Assembly (NCBI GenBank): GCA_016801885.1
Contig: CM028884.1
Location: 21,004,864-21,068,863 of the forward strand
Source: Toxotes chatareus
Taxonomy: Eukaryota > Chordata > Actinopteri > Toxotidae
Length of the DNA: 64,000 bases
Direction: 5' to 3'
In this document: one piece after another, positions 36,201-47,758 of the stretch
How positions within the stretch are numbered: position 1 is the stretch's first letter
Layout: the number at the start of each line of letters is the position of its first letter
Notes under the pieces: generated by a model
What the model was told of the DNA's origin: nothing
What the model saw: the letters and a program-made list of their open reading frames with translations, nothing else
The model's database searches: none
Program-made: the position numbers and the translations under genes

Positions 36201-37961
36201 ACACACACGATGTTGTTGAAAACATGTCACAGCTGATGCTAACAGTGATCATATGACAGAAAAGTGCAGAAACTGTCCCTTAAAAAGCCTCAGTAAATCC
36301 TTTCACCGTTCACACAGGTGCGAAGGTCTGATGGGATGGCAGAATCTGAGTGCTGGTTGTTGATGCCAACGCGGTGCGAACCCAGGCACACTGCAACAAA
36401 GAATTGTTTTACAGGACACGCTAGTACAGGAAATAACAAAGATTATTTCACAAAATATTAAGAAACGTAGTAAATTCCACAGACTCACCAACATATTTGG
36501 GATAGAAGTATTCCTGGGAAAAACACAATAAACAAGTGGAGACTGAACACAATATTAAAATTCACATTTGAGAATAAGAGGAAGAAGACAAAGAGAGGAG
36601 AGAGTGTGCAGAAAGTGATATTACAGGAATATTGCACCAGTAACAGATCAGGCTAAATCAGCATTTTAAGTTTACTTAAGGTATAGCATCTATAGCTGTA
36701 ATGATTTAGTCAACTGAAAGAAAATTATTCAAAATGAATACAAATTAGTTATTATTAAACAAAAGCGCAAAAAAATTTCACTTTTAATTTTCTGAATGTG
36801 AAAATTCAATGGCTCTGTGAGAGTAAATGGAATAATTTTGAATTTTGGACTGTGTGTCAGGCAAAATAAGACATCTGAAGAGGTCAGCTTGGTTTCTGGG
36901 AAATGGTAATGGGCATTTTTTGTTATTTTATGTTATAAAAGTTATAAACTAACCAGATTAATCGAGAAAAAGATTTAACTGTAGCTCTAGTCTGATCTCT
37001 CGCTTGCATTTTCTTTCATTCTCACTGCTTAATTCATCACTTCTTCTTCCTCTTTCTCACACAATTTGCTTTTTTTTTTTTTTTTTTGAATTCACTATTT
37101 GAATTACTGTTCCAAAGTGTGGTCAGCTTCTTACCGTTTCTGGCTGGTTCTCAAAGATCTCCCTGGCCTCCTCCTTGTTGCACAGCTCTTCAATGCACTC
37201 CCTCTCCAGGTTGCCCTTCTTGCTCTCCTCAAAGAGAGAGTTGGCTCTCCTGTGCCTGCTCAGGAACTGGGAGGCTGTGTGCTGAGTCAGGACTAGGAGT
37301 TACATAGATACATAACATATTTAATAAAATATAAAGTGTAAAGTCAGTGTTGATTGCATGCATACAACATTCAGGATTGAGGAAACCTATTACAGTGCAG
37401 GTCACCATGAGTGGTACTCTAACATGTGTGATTAATACAAGCTACATTATAACAATACATGACTGATTCCAGCAGGAATTTAAGTCCTCTGTTTCCCCAT
37501 GACAGACGGCTGATGGGGCTGCTGCCTGCATGGACAAAGTGGACAACCTAATTACACTTCTATGAATTGGCCTGAAAAAAAAAGTCATTGCGAAACCGTT
37601 ATTTCCCAGAAATTACCCCTGGTTGATGTAACAAGCAGCTCATGTTGTCCAAGTATTGTTTCACGGTGTAGAAAGGAGTCATGACCCCTGCACACTTTAT
37701 GTTCTCACGTTAAAAGTTATAAACCGTTGCCAACGGGTCACATTAGTCCCAAAGCTGGGAGAAAAAAAAAAAGCAAAAGCTACTCGTTTCAAACTGGGGC
37801 AAGTGAGACTGAAAGAGGCTGTTCCGTGATTTAATTTACAACGTAGAGTTCAACATGTAAACCGCAAAATCCAAACACTTACATCGATAAGCATCGACGA
37901 GCGTCACAAGAAATACGAGACAAGCCAAGGATTCCCCAAGTGCCCGTTTCTTTCCCCACAT
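30211..37961 (-). CDS. pros1: pros1, vitamin K-dependent protein S (14 coding exons; one-base frame break in exon 6)
   Basis: Anticoagulant cofactor and TAM-receptor ligand. Exons in transcript order: 37883-37961 (ATG), 37135-37292, 36489-36513, 36307-36390, 36042-36164, 35750-35874, 34134-34262, 33725-33965, 33074-33260, 32725-32889, 32360-32528, 31656-31795, 31322-31550, 30211-30392 (TGA). With one base missing in exon 6, the sum is 2036 bp; the expected length is 678 residues (human 676). Visible parts: signal peptide 1-27; propeptide to RHRR at 42; Gla domain 43-87; loop 88-115 (thrombin-sensitive region in human); EGF1 with [10 protein letters not shown], a beta-hydroxylation motif; EGF2-4; two laminin-G modules. 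Protein S rather than Gas6 is shown by [29 protein letters not shown] and [20 protein letters not shown]. The Gla end reads ENQPETEY where human has ENDPETDY. The tail is His-rich. The gene lies 2.7 kb upstream of gas6 in the same orientation. Confidence 0.95.
33725..33965 (-). other. pros1: pros1 exon 8: EGF4 and start of LG1 fused in one exon
   Basis: This 241-bp exon carries both EGF4 ([13 protein letters not shown]) and the linker into laminin-G 1 (ending LRFRLPENT). In the neighbouring gas6 the same region is two exons of 122 and 119 bp, summing to exactly 241 bp, with an intron of 389 bp between. Human PROS1 and GAS6 also have two exons here, from what I recall. The reading frame runs straight across the former boundary (CERIPVC), so one intron was lost precisely. 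Confidence 0.85.
34454..34640 (+). pseudogene. Degenerate Tc1/mariner-like transposase relic
   Basis: In plus-strand frames one sees [17 protein letters not shown], then after a frameshift [20 protein letters not shown] and [10 protein letters not shown]. These correspond to the second and third catalytic blocks of Tc1-type DDE transposases (NDPKHTS and SPDLN-IE-W in the family); the acidic residue after LNIM is D here. A stop and a frameshift show it is dead. It lies antisense in pros1 intron 6. Confidence 0.7.
34832..34898 (-). mobile_element. tRNA-Lys-like 5' half inserted between 16-bp direct repeats
   Basis: On the minus strand 34848-34882 reads GCCGCCCGGTTAGCTCAGTT followed by GGTAGAGCATGAGAC, the 5' half of a tRNA resembling tRNA-Lys, with an A-box, ending just before the anticodon loop. 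It is bracketed by perfect copies of TGGTCTAAGAAATGAA (34832-34847 and 34883-34898, plus strand). There is no A-tail and no B-box, so it is not an expressible tRNA gene. The pattern suggests a reverse-transcribed tRNA fragment integrated with a target-site duplication. Confidence 0.75.
35082..35105. repeat. Poly(A) tract in pros1 intron 6
   Basis: About 24 consecutive A residues on the plus strand. No SINE or LINE body is recognisable immediately upstream. Confidence 0.9.
35750..35874 (-). other. pros1: pros1 exon 6 (EGF2) with apparent one-base deletion
   Basis: The exon encodes an EGF module ([12 protein letters not shown] ... [10 protein letters not shown]) but is 125 bp, while the symmetric phase 1-1 needs a multiple of three. 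The only usable AG is at 35875-35876; after it comes ACATGACGAATGT. Joined to exon 5 (phase 1), this shifts the module out of frame. One extra base between ACAT and GACGAA would give the usual D-x-D-E-C calcium-binding start and the same C-to-C spacing as gas6 and human. The module itself is otherwise well conserved, so a sequencing error or a very recent mutation is likelier than long-standing decay. Confidence 0.8.
36187..36209 (-). promoter_or_regulatory. (GU)n tract upstream of pros1 exon 5 acceptor
   Basis: On the minus strand a run of about ten GT units ends about 20 nt before the AG of exon 5 (acceptor at 36165-36166). A UG run at this place in human CFTR exon 9 recruits TDP-43 and promotes skipping; a similar effect here is only an inference. 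Exon 5 is 123 bp and skipping would preserve the frame but remove EGF1. Confidence 0.5.
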
Positions 37962-38075
37962 AGTCGAGCCGTTCTTCCTTCTAGGCCACGGTTTGGCTCC
38001 GGGTAAAGACTGGCTCAGTGCAGGTCCGTGTGAGTGGGGAAAAAAACTTTATTCTTCCCGAAAGTGTTTTCGTAC

Positions 38076-38082
<7 letters not shown>

Positions 38083-38113
<31 letters not shown>

Positions 38114-38129
38114 TGAGCGAGAGAGAGAG
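38083..38129. repeat. (GA)n tract in pros1 5' flank
   Basis: GA repeats at 38083-38109 and an imperfect continuation to 38129, 120-170 bp upstream of the pros1 ATG (CT-rich on the coding strand). It may lie in the promoter or 5' UTR. It also produces artefactual Arg/Glu open frames on the plus strand. Confidence 0.9.
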
Positions 38130-39079
38130 GGGAGTAGATATGAAGGGAGGCGGGCAGCTAGGGAGCGCTGCTATCACAGTCAGGCATATCGCCATTGTTT
38201 ACTTATGTATGTTGCTGCTGTGAGGGGCTGGTGGTCGGCCGAGCTCATGCAGAAAATTGGTGGGGACAGGGCCCAAAAGGGGGATCTTAGCCAAAGGTCG
38301 TGAATGACAGCTAATAGCAGTTTTTGCTTTTGTTAAGTTATTTGCACTTTTTTTAATTTGCCCTATTGATATTATTTTTCACTAACAACTGTGTATAATG
38401 CAAGCAAGTTTTTGTTATATTTTTATAGCGTTGATATTGTTATTTTGTTATATTGTTGTATTTATATATTGTTATTGTTTCTGAACAAAAAAAAAAACTG
38501 AACAAAAATCTTAACTGAAAAAGTAATATTTAAATGTTGACTTAAAAAGTATTTTTTATTTGCCTAAAATCTTTATCCTGTGTTTTATTATGCTCATAAT
38601 CATGATAATGAAATTGAAAAATCACAAAATCATTCAATGATCATGAAAATTTGTTTGCATATTGCATTCACTTTATAAATTATGACACATTGCTCAGCTT
38701 ACACAAAAGTAGCTAAGCTGCTTTTCTGAGTGAAAAAGTATTGGTATTGGTATGGGTATCAGCAGTACTGGCCCTGTATTTACTTGGTATCAGATCATAA
38801 CAAATTTTGCAGTATGGCACACTCCTATTAGTTTCTATGTTTTGTTTCTTAATACATGGCCTGTGATATTATGGTCTGGCTCAATTATTACTGGCCAATC
38901 ATTAGCCACTGAGATGACGACCCACCTGGTTGTTAGAGGGGTGGGACTTAAAAGGGGAAGGTGCAAGCCACAAGGACATTAGAAACAGGTGGACACGGAG
39001 AGGCTGGTTGTGAGTTCATTCAAATTTGTGAAATACTGTTGTTCATCAGGTGAAGACCCGGGACTTTGAGTCAAACAGT

Positions 39080-39482
39080 AACCTGATAAAACCGGACGCT
39101 GAGCCGTGTTTTGGAGCTGGTTTCAGCTCGTAGTTCAGCTAAACCACGGTACCACTGCGACCACCACGCGGAGTCCGCCATTACCGCGCCGGTTTTGAGG
39201 AGAAGAGAGCGCGTGTGCGCGGAACGCCAGACTTCCACCGAATTTCTGAGTGAGTATGGAGACAGTGTGAGCACACTGAGGGAAACAGACCAGTGTATCA
39301 GCCTGTGAATCTCTGCTTCAGATGCCGCAACAGAGACCTTTCCACCCTGTGAGCCACAGACGCCATTTTCTGCTCACGCCCGCGCACACGCTCGCGCACA
39401 CACCCTCAGTGCGCCTGTCTCCATCGCACCGCTCACCTTGGACAGACGGCTTGGAAACGGCTTTCTGGACTGTCTACGAAAA
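39080..39482 (+). ncRNA. Candidate first exon of an unknown + strand transcript in a CpG-rich stretch
   Basis: 39080-39480 is clearly richer in CpG than its surroundings and ends in a good donor, ACGAAAA|GTGAGT (GT at 39483-39484). A matching small second exon is proposed at 40450-40488. The open frames inside (73 residues or fewer) resemble no known protein. The start of transcription cannot be placed. Divergent from pros1, whose ATG is 1.1 kb to the left. It may be a long non-coding RNA or an unrelated CpG island. Confidence 0.35.
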
Positions 39483-40449
39483 GTGAGTACACACAACATT
39501 TCAGTCCACGATTTCAGACCAGCCCCAACGAGTTTACGGCGCCATGTTGCGCTGGTGCCACCTGGGGTTATGTTTTAAGGTGGAGTTCACATGGTTCTGT
39601 AGTAAATATTTCTTAAGTCTTGGTGGTTTGACATATTTAAATTCTGGACCGTGATGTGGTTCATGTGGTAAAGATAAAGGCTGAATATGACACGCTGGAC
39701 AGCGCAGCTGCACAGAGATAATTAGACCTCAGCGGCCTCCTCAGTTCACGTTAGTAAACCCTCACTTCACCTTCCACGTGCTCAGGTTATCAGGGGTATG
39801 TGGAGACAGGACTTTAAGTCCTCATAGGTTTTACCCACATAAACATTTATTAGTTATATTAGAATCCAGAACTGCAGGTCAGTGCGCGGACTGTGGCCGC
39901 CTGAAGCACACCTGCTGCTCTGGCTCTCAGGTGCAGCAGGGGCCTGGGTGAAGGTGAACCTGAGGACGGTGGTTCGCTCTGAGTGAAGCTCGGACGGTCA
40001 AGTACCGTCATCAGTTTGATCAATGTTGATTTTCCGTTTTACTCCTTGAGCAGAATTTAATCAATAAGTAATATTTAAATATTGTGAAACGCTGCTCAAT
40101 GAAGAGAACATGCTGCCGATCTCTAAACCACCTGCAGTCAGTCTGAAAATCTTCATCTTTCAGCTTCACCACAATCATCCTCACTCACACATCACAGTCT
40201 CCAATATGATCAATAACTATGACAGGAATGTTCCATAAGCTTGATACACAGCAGGAGAAATTATTATTCCCTGATCAGTGTGAGGTTTGTGTGTATAAAG
40301 CTTCACACAGATGGATTTATATTCAGTGAACTGATTGATCCACAGAGTGTGAGTGTTGGACAGTGTCAGTCCACTCTGTGTCTTCACAGGTGAACTGGCT
40401 CTGACCTGCAGACTCAGACTGAGCTGGTTCTTCTTTCTTCTTCTTTCAG

Positions 40450-40488
40450 GTCCACAAACAGATCAGCATGAGAAGAAATCAACTAATT
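40450..40488 (+). ncRNA. Candidate second exon of the same + strand transcript
   Basis: A long pyrimidine tract (TTCTTCTTTCTTCTTCTTTCAG) precedes a 39-bp segment that ends at ATT|GTAAGT. It contains ATGAGAAGAAATCAACTAAT, which would encode only a few residues before the donor. A possible third exon with an acceptor CTGCTTTACAG at about 43002 starts with TAA, closing that frame. This supports a non-coding reading if the exons are real. Confidence 0.35.
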
Positions 40489-43400
40489 GTAAGTCAAGTT
40501 TTTAATTGTGCTGCTGGGGTGTGTTTGTGTGTATGTGTCTCTTGCACGCACACAAACACACACACACGTACACGCACATGGCCACTGTGCCAATCTGTCT
40601 CACCCTCTTTTTCTTTCTGTCTCACACATTCCCACCATCTCATAATTATTTGTCTGCCTGACCGTTTGCCCGTATCAGATCAACCTAAACACCAAATTTC
40701 CAAAGCACACATATGATTGGTAGAATATACAGTGATATATATCAGCTGTTATGTCACATGACAAAATGCTTCAAATAAGACAAAATAACTTGATCTTGAA
40801 TTGTGGGAGAACAAACAACACAGGCAGCTGTTTAAAAAGAAAAATAATCAGGCATTTAGAAAAGTCAAACCCTCCTTTCAACTTTCAGTTTGGATAGTTA
40901 AGGTCAGGTTAGGGTAAGGAGCTAAGGCATTATGCTTCAGTGTGTCGTCACAACTGAAGTAAGACAAGAATGTGTGTGTCATAGGTCTACTGTTTTTAGA
41001 AGTGATTACTGTTGAGGTAAAAGGTAGAGTGTGAGCAAGGAGGCATCTACAACCGCCATGTTGGTGTGCTGGCTGTCTCTTAGGCTCTGATGGCGTTTCC
41101 TCCAAGTAGGTGCTGTATTTTAGTTTAATCAGAATCTGAATGTTTGAATGAACTTTTTAATTTTTATTTACTTACTTACTTATTTATTTATTTTTACTGT
41201 CTTTACATGTGCTTCCTTGTAAATTATTTTAATCTGTTGATTAACCTTGTTATTTCCTGGTGAACTTCTCTAAGATCATCATAACTGATTAGGAACAAGA
41301 CTTATAATGATTGCCTGTGTTTTGACTGGTCTAAATGGAATTATTGATCGAACGTTGCTATTCTGATCTGGTTGTAAATGCATTTCTGATGTTGGCTTTC
41401 TCAAGCAGTTATTCAGCCCATGGATGATGTTTTATGAATGTATTTAAAATCACAGACAGGTCTGATGTAGATCGATTGGTCAGCCTGTGTCCTGAGCATA
41501 GTTGCATTGCTGTTCATCATCACCAGCCCAATTTTGATATAGGCTTTATTGTACAGGGAGGGTGAGTTGGACTTTGAGGTCAAACACTGGCTCATCATGC
41601 TCTGCCAAGTTTCATTCCAAGTGGAGACTGGAGTAGGACCTTTCTGGGTTGAAGTAGGTGTGGTGAGGAAAAGTTTTCCTATTCTTACGTTTTTTGGCGT
41701 CGGCACATAGGGAGGACTCCCGGCAGGGGAATTTTTCCCACCCCTGTAAAGCACTATGTACAGTCAATCATGGACAAGATTCACTGCAGTATCAAGTGAC
41801 GTGGGGTTATTTGGATCAGGTTTAAGTGTAGGTGGGTTTGTATCTTCTTTTTTTTTTTAAATTGCGTGGTGGACAGGATAAAGGAAGGAAGCCTGGCAGA
41901 GAGACGACTCAGATAGCTCAGACGACTGTAAAGATGCACCCAGTTTGGGTATATTTGCTTCATTTTCCATCTAGTGGTGATGAACACAGTGAGATGTGTC
42001 AAGTTTACCAGGTTCAACAATAATGATCAATTTGCTCCTACTGAGCTACGTGCTATTGACATGCATGAGATTGAACACCTGAATCCAAGCCCTGAAGAAA
42101 CTGTCTGAACATGCTGGTATCTGTGTTTTGTTTTTGTTTTTTTTAAAGAAATGGTATTTTTAAAACAAAAAAGAAATAAATGAAAAAGAAATACAGGTTT
42201 AAGTCAAAAGATTTCTTTGTCCCTTTTCTCATATGTTTCTCATTTAAATTTGTTACTTGGATAAAGAAAATCTTATACTTTGTAGTGTTTAATTCTTTGT
42301 TTTGTCTTTTATTTAGTGCTCATCTTTTGGCAGTAAGTGAGTGATTTTATGAATGAATTTCAAATCTGTATTGGCATCTGAATTATGTGTATGTTTAACA
42401 GAAGAAACTATAGCAAATTATTGTTTTAACTTCAGGTTCTTATGATATATTCTGCTGTTTCTACGGTTACCATTCTCAGTTTGTACTGTGAGGTTGGTAT
42501 TAGCTGTTATTGTGCTCTCTCCTGATTGTTAGCTGATGCTCTGTGTCATTTCCAGTCTCTGGTCAGTCTGTGTTGAACTGCGATAAGTATGTTCATGATA
42601 TAACTGAATGTGATGTAATTAGAGACCAAAAGTAATTTCTTTTTTATTTTATTTAAATGACAGACAGACACACACTACTATTGACATTCTTCCATCCTTT
42701 ATCCCCCCTAACTCCTCTTAAGGTCTCCTACTCATTTTTATCTCTTTTCCTCCCTTTCCTAACCCCTCTGTGCCCCATCCCCATCTATCCATCCTTTCTG
42801 TATCCTTCCTCTACCCTCCCTTCCTTCTTTCATTCCTACAGTGATTTTCCATACTAGCCCATTTTTATCATTCCCCTCCCCTCTGTGAATTGGGCCCTTT
42901 TCTGTCTGTCCTACGCACCCTCTCTTCTTCTTCTCCCATCCTCTCTTTTATCATTCTTTCATTTACAAAGGTCATGAATACATTTTGGTTTCTGCTTTAC
43001 AGTAACAGTACAGACAATGAATGGGACAGCACAGCGCACCGCACCACTCTCGCGATTTCCTGCAGGGGACTTGTTTAGTTGCCAATTACTGCTAATCGTT
43101 TTTCTTTTTTTTTTAAGCAAAAAAATGTGAAAAGAAAATTCTACACATTCTCAGGTTCCAGGTTCTCAAATGGCATGATTCACTGCTTATCCTTGTCATG
43201 TAAAAATGAGTAAGCTAAATACTTTTGGTCAGACAAAATAATCTGCAGATTAATTGATAATGATAGGAATTGTGAGCTGCAGCCCTAACACAGTTGCCAA
43301 GCAGCCTAGATCCAGCAGAGGGAACATGAGAATCCCATTTGAGTTGTATTTTGGAACAATACAATTCCAGTATATAACTTTTTACACCATTCTGGGTTTG

Positions 43401-46400
43401 TCAAGTGAGCCTGACAAACCCAAAATGGCATGTGCATAAAGAAAAAAATTGAAATTAAAACATGGAGGACTGGGACAAGGATTGGAATAGACACTTGAAA
43501 ACAATTCCTGGCAATTAGATTCAACAAGACATCCATTTTAAGTTCAGATGATTCACTGTACATGCCAAACGAGAAAGCCAGCGGACCACACTGGGAAATG
43601 GCTTGACATCATTTAAAAGGCATTTGTTTGAAAATGACTATAGACCTTTTTCCAGCAACTGTTTGGCTTTTAATGGAAAGAAAAGTACAAGTGGAAGTAA
43701 TAATAATAATGAAAGCTCTGTTCCATTTAGATCCCAGTAAACCATACCAGGAATGTGTGCACTGATTTATGCCACCCGTGCTTTCCCTGCTATATCATGT
43801 CAAAATGTATGCTATGAAAAAACATCTGGATTCACTGATTCATAACTGAACTCAAACATTCACACAAACATACAACGGACACATGTACAGAAGACATGCA
43901 GTATCATCTTTGCGAGTCCATCATCTGACTTATTTTAACAAAATCTCTTAGAGAAACAAAATGAAGCTGGTGATGTGAGTCTGTACACTATATGTTAGAG
44001 ACAGAATTACTTTTTAATAAATGACACAGACGCCACATTTGCATTAATATTGGTTTCATTTAGTTATTCAGGAAAAAAAAAAACACATTTTCACCATTCA
44101 TTCAGCTGTTTTATGTACACAAATAGGCTTATTTTAATACTTTGAAAATATTTGTACAAAATACACTGTTCTCCCTTTATAATATGTGTTTATCAGAAGA
44201 GGCATTTTACTGTAAAAGATCAGCAGATGTGCGTTGTTAATTTGCGATAATTTGATGGGCTTATTGAGAGGTTGTTAATATTATTGCATGCTGAAACACA
44301 ATTATTGCATAAGTCATTCCTGTGTGGGTTTCAGGGTGGAGGACTTCCCATTGCTGTAACTGTCATTACCCCACCAACTAAAACAACAACTTGCTAAAAA
44401 AGATAATAAATATGAATACCAAGTTAGGGATGAGAGACTTGGTCTTGACCCCCCTCCCAAAAAAAAGAAAAACCTGAGGAGAGTTAGTAACTGGTGGAAA
44501 CAAACACTCACCACAATTCAGAGTTTAAAGCAACCCTGTTCTCTTTTTGTTTCATCAATGTTATTACTGTGTTGCATACATAAAATGTTTGGGGAGAATA
44601 TATTGGCAAACGTTTTTTGAAAAGGATAAGTGGGTCTATATAAGAGGAAAGAGGAGATGCATTATATCAGGCCAGAGCAGAGAAACAGCGTTTCCACAAT
44701 CCTACTACAGGCAGTGAATTTTTTTTTTTTAACAAGTGGGACACTGCCTTTCCTGACCTGTAACACTGGGTAAATTCAATTGGCAATACAACCCATCATG
44801 TCAGTCGCTCATGCGCATACTGAAACAAACACACATGTACGCACAAAACACACACACACACACACTCAATCGTTCAGTTCAGACACAGCAAGATTTCTGT
44901 ATAACAAGACAAAGATAGAAAACAGAGTCAAATAGTTGAGAACTTTCCTTATAGTTCGTAGATCAACATATCTGACAAAGAAAAAGATTTCATCTGAATA
45001 ATTGCTGTCTATTTTTAAAACAGTTATAGGTTCTGAGATATATATATATATATAAAAACATATCTAAACAATGATATTTTTTGTTTGTTTTTCAAAAAGA
45101 ATTTTAGAAAAGTGATGACTGGCACTGTTTGGGTTCCTGTGACCACCAGAACACCCATGAGGCTACTTAACCAGGTACTTACAAAATTCATCTGTGGTTT
45201 ATAGTCACTTGGTTGCACAGCAATGACTGTGGAGGCTACCATCTCTGTGGCTACAGCTATACGTCACATGCACAGGTTTGGCGAGAGTGAGCGCTGATGA
45301 ATATGAATGCCTAAGAGAGTGGTTGCCTTTGGGAAGTGTAGAACAACACAACACTGGTTAAACAACAATAAATCCTGTACCTTCAACAGATTCTGAGGTG
45401 TTGGCCAATAAGATTCACAGCAGGCAGTTTCTCAAAGGAATGCATATAAATAGGTTTTTAAACTACAGGGGGGCAGCTTTCCCAAAGAAAGACTCTCACT
45501 AAACAGCACTACAATATCAGGCAGCCAACTGGGCAACACAATCAGAACTTGAGACAAAACTGGTTAAAATGTTAGTATATGGGTTAATTAGGAATGAAGC
45601 TAAAAACCATCCTTGTTAATGAGCTGTGCTAACACGTAGTTTCTGCGTTGTGATATCTGACAGGATTGTTTGGCTTTAATTACTTTTTTCTACTTACACA
45701 GAGTGAAACAAATATATGCCTTTATTATGTCTGCATGCAGTTTGAGGGTAAGCTGAATGGGGATCTGATCTGAGCTTATTTACTGGATGTTGAATCAAGT
45801 ATCAGCACCTCTTAAAAGCAGCAAAATATCATATGTTCTCCATGCATATGTAGCTGTAATAATTATAGTATGGTTAAAGTTACTTTTCTGGATTTGTCAA
45901 TCAAGGTTGGGGTAAACAGGCAACTGCCCAAAGGCCAAAGACCTAGATGGACCCAGAGGCACTAGGTTCAGCATGATGCAGTTAGTCTGTGGTAACGTAA
46001 TTAATTAGTATGGTAATTCTGTATGTACACTATATTCACCGCACTTTTTGGCCCCTTTATTATATACACTTCTACAGTTTAATGTAGTCCAATACAACTG
46101 TTCTGCCATAAAATCTACTTTTATGATGCCTATAATGTTTTCTTTTGACACTGTCATAGAGATGTTAATGAAATTATATGTTTCGCACTGAGGTCATGGT
46201 TAGTGGTGGTGCTGTAGTGGACTGCATTATATTCACAGGTGTTTCTAATTATCTGCCCTAGTCACATTTGTAAATATGAGGTGTACCTATTAAAGTGACC
46301 ACTGAGTGTATATAGTAAGCACATTATTTTTTAGTTTATATTGTGGTTATACAGTGCATTGTACTAAATTAAGTTGTGCCCACTACACATTTTTACCCCA

Positions 46401-47758
46401 AGCTAGTGGGTTAGTCTGCCCTGATATCAACAGAAACTGGTTTTAAACTAATATAATCTAATTTCTTTGTTCATAGATGGAGTTTAGCTAACCAGCCATC
46501 CAGTGTATTTTCTCTTACTTTAAAGTGAAGCAGCAACTTGACATCCATAAACCCAGCCCTGCTAAGCAAACTGTTAAACATACCTTCAAACAGCATATAA
46601 ATATATTTTTAAAAAAAAAAAAGGCATCTGTGGGTCTGTCTCACTCAATGTAAGTAGGAAAAAAAAACACAAAAACTCTCCAAAACCAAGCTATTCCTTT
46701 AACCCAGGTACTGGTTACGCAAGGTACAATTTGTAACCACTGCAGAACAAGGCTTAAAATGAAACAAGAAAACCTAAACCTATACATCTGTAAGTACTTT
46801 GATGATAAGGAATAAAAATGAGGGATAAAATTGTCTGTGGAGTGACTTTTGATGGCCAACATCAAGCTGCTCTGGGCTGTGCTTGGTCCTGACAATCCCT
46901 TCTTGTGTTTCCTCGACCTTCACAGCCTTCCTGAGGAGGTTAGGGACGAAACAAAAAAAAAAAATATATATATATATATATATATTAAAAAAAAAAAAAA
47001 AAACAGGTACATGAGGACAACATCACCCAAAGGGGGACAAAATTACAGTCCTTCTTTCCTTCTAAAGTTTGGTCTATCAGACATGAAATACAATGGAACA
47101 TTTCAACAACCTTTAAAATAATCAAATACAGTTCAAACAGAAAATAAGCTTTTTTGAAAGTGTGCTGCGAGGCTTGTTCATCCATAGATTTGGAGACGAT
47201 TAAAGTGCGTGTTGGTCACTGTCGAAACTGTCCAGTGAAAACGTTTCTTTGTTCTCTCGTCACATCACAGAAAGGAGATCCAAATAGATGTATGGTATGA
47301 TTATCTTCTTCATTCGTATCCCTCCTTCCCTCCACAACTGTTCCTCTTTTTCCATTCTAGCTGATCTGAGGTCTGTTTCTCCGAATTTGGAGCGATGCAC
47401 CTTGCAACACTGCAGTCAAAAAGTCCATCTGCACAGCTCATCCAGTCTGGCAGTGAGTCTTAAAACTCTTCCAGCTGAACAAATCAGTGTATCAGGTGAA
47501 ACTTGTTTTCAAACCAGCATCATCTGCTTTCAGAATTGTCATAAAAAAAGAGAAATATTCCTTCAAGCATTGATACACTGCATTGGAAACAAGTGAAACG
47601 ATCTCACCTCGATCATTTTTTAAAACCTTGTTTAAAGGAAAAATAAAGACTTAAAACTCAGTACCAGATTCAGAGCATTGTTAAGATGGACTTTTTTTTT
47701 GCAGTAAAGAAAAATATGCTGGTTCTGGGCATCATAGAAACAGTATACAGGGCCATGG
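40489..47758. other. Spacer between the 39-40 kb transcript and the rasa3 3' end
   Basis: No coding exon was found on either strand in these 7.3 kb. The stretch immediately left of the rasa3 stop (47759) must include its 3' UTR, but no minus-strand AATAAA lies close to it; a TTTATT on the plus strand near 45721 is a distant candidate. A MITE is present at 46043-46311, an AT microsatellite with an A-run at 46966-47004, and a repeat with GGTTAGGGTAAGG words near 40890-40920. Confidence 0.55.
46043..46311. mobile_element. MITE with 'TTTATTA...TACAC' inverted ends
   Basis: The left end (TTGGCCCCTTTATTATATACAC) and the right end (GGTGTACCTATTAAAGTGAC followed by CACTGAGTGTA) are imperfect inverted repeats of each other. 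The right end matches a very common teleost element terminus. There is no coding capacity. Confidence 0.6.

Noticed and set aside
38034..38303. Arg/Glu-rich plus-strand open frame of 89 residues
   Set aside because: Created by the GA repeat in the pros1 5' flank.
39071..39308. Open frames of 65-67 residues on both strands in the CpG-rich block
   Set aside because: Length expected by chance in GC-rich DNA; no recognisable protein.
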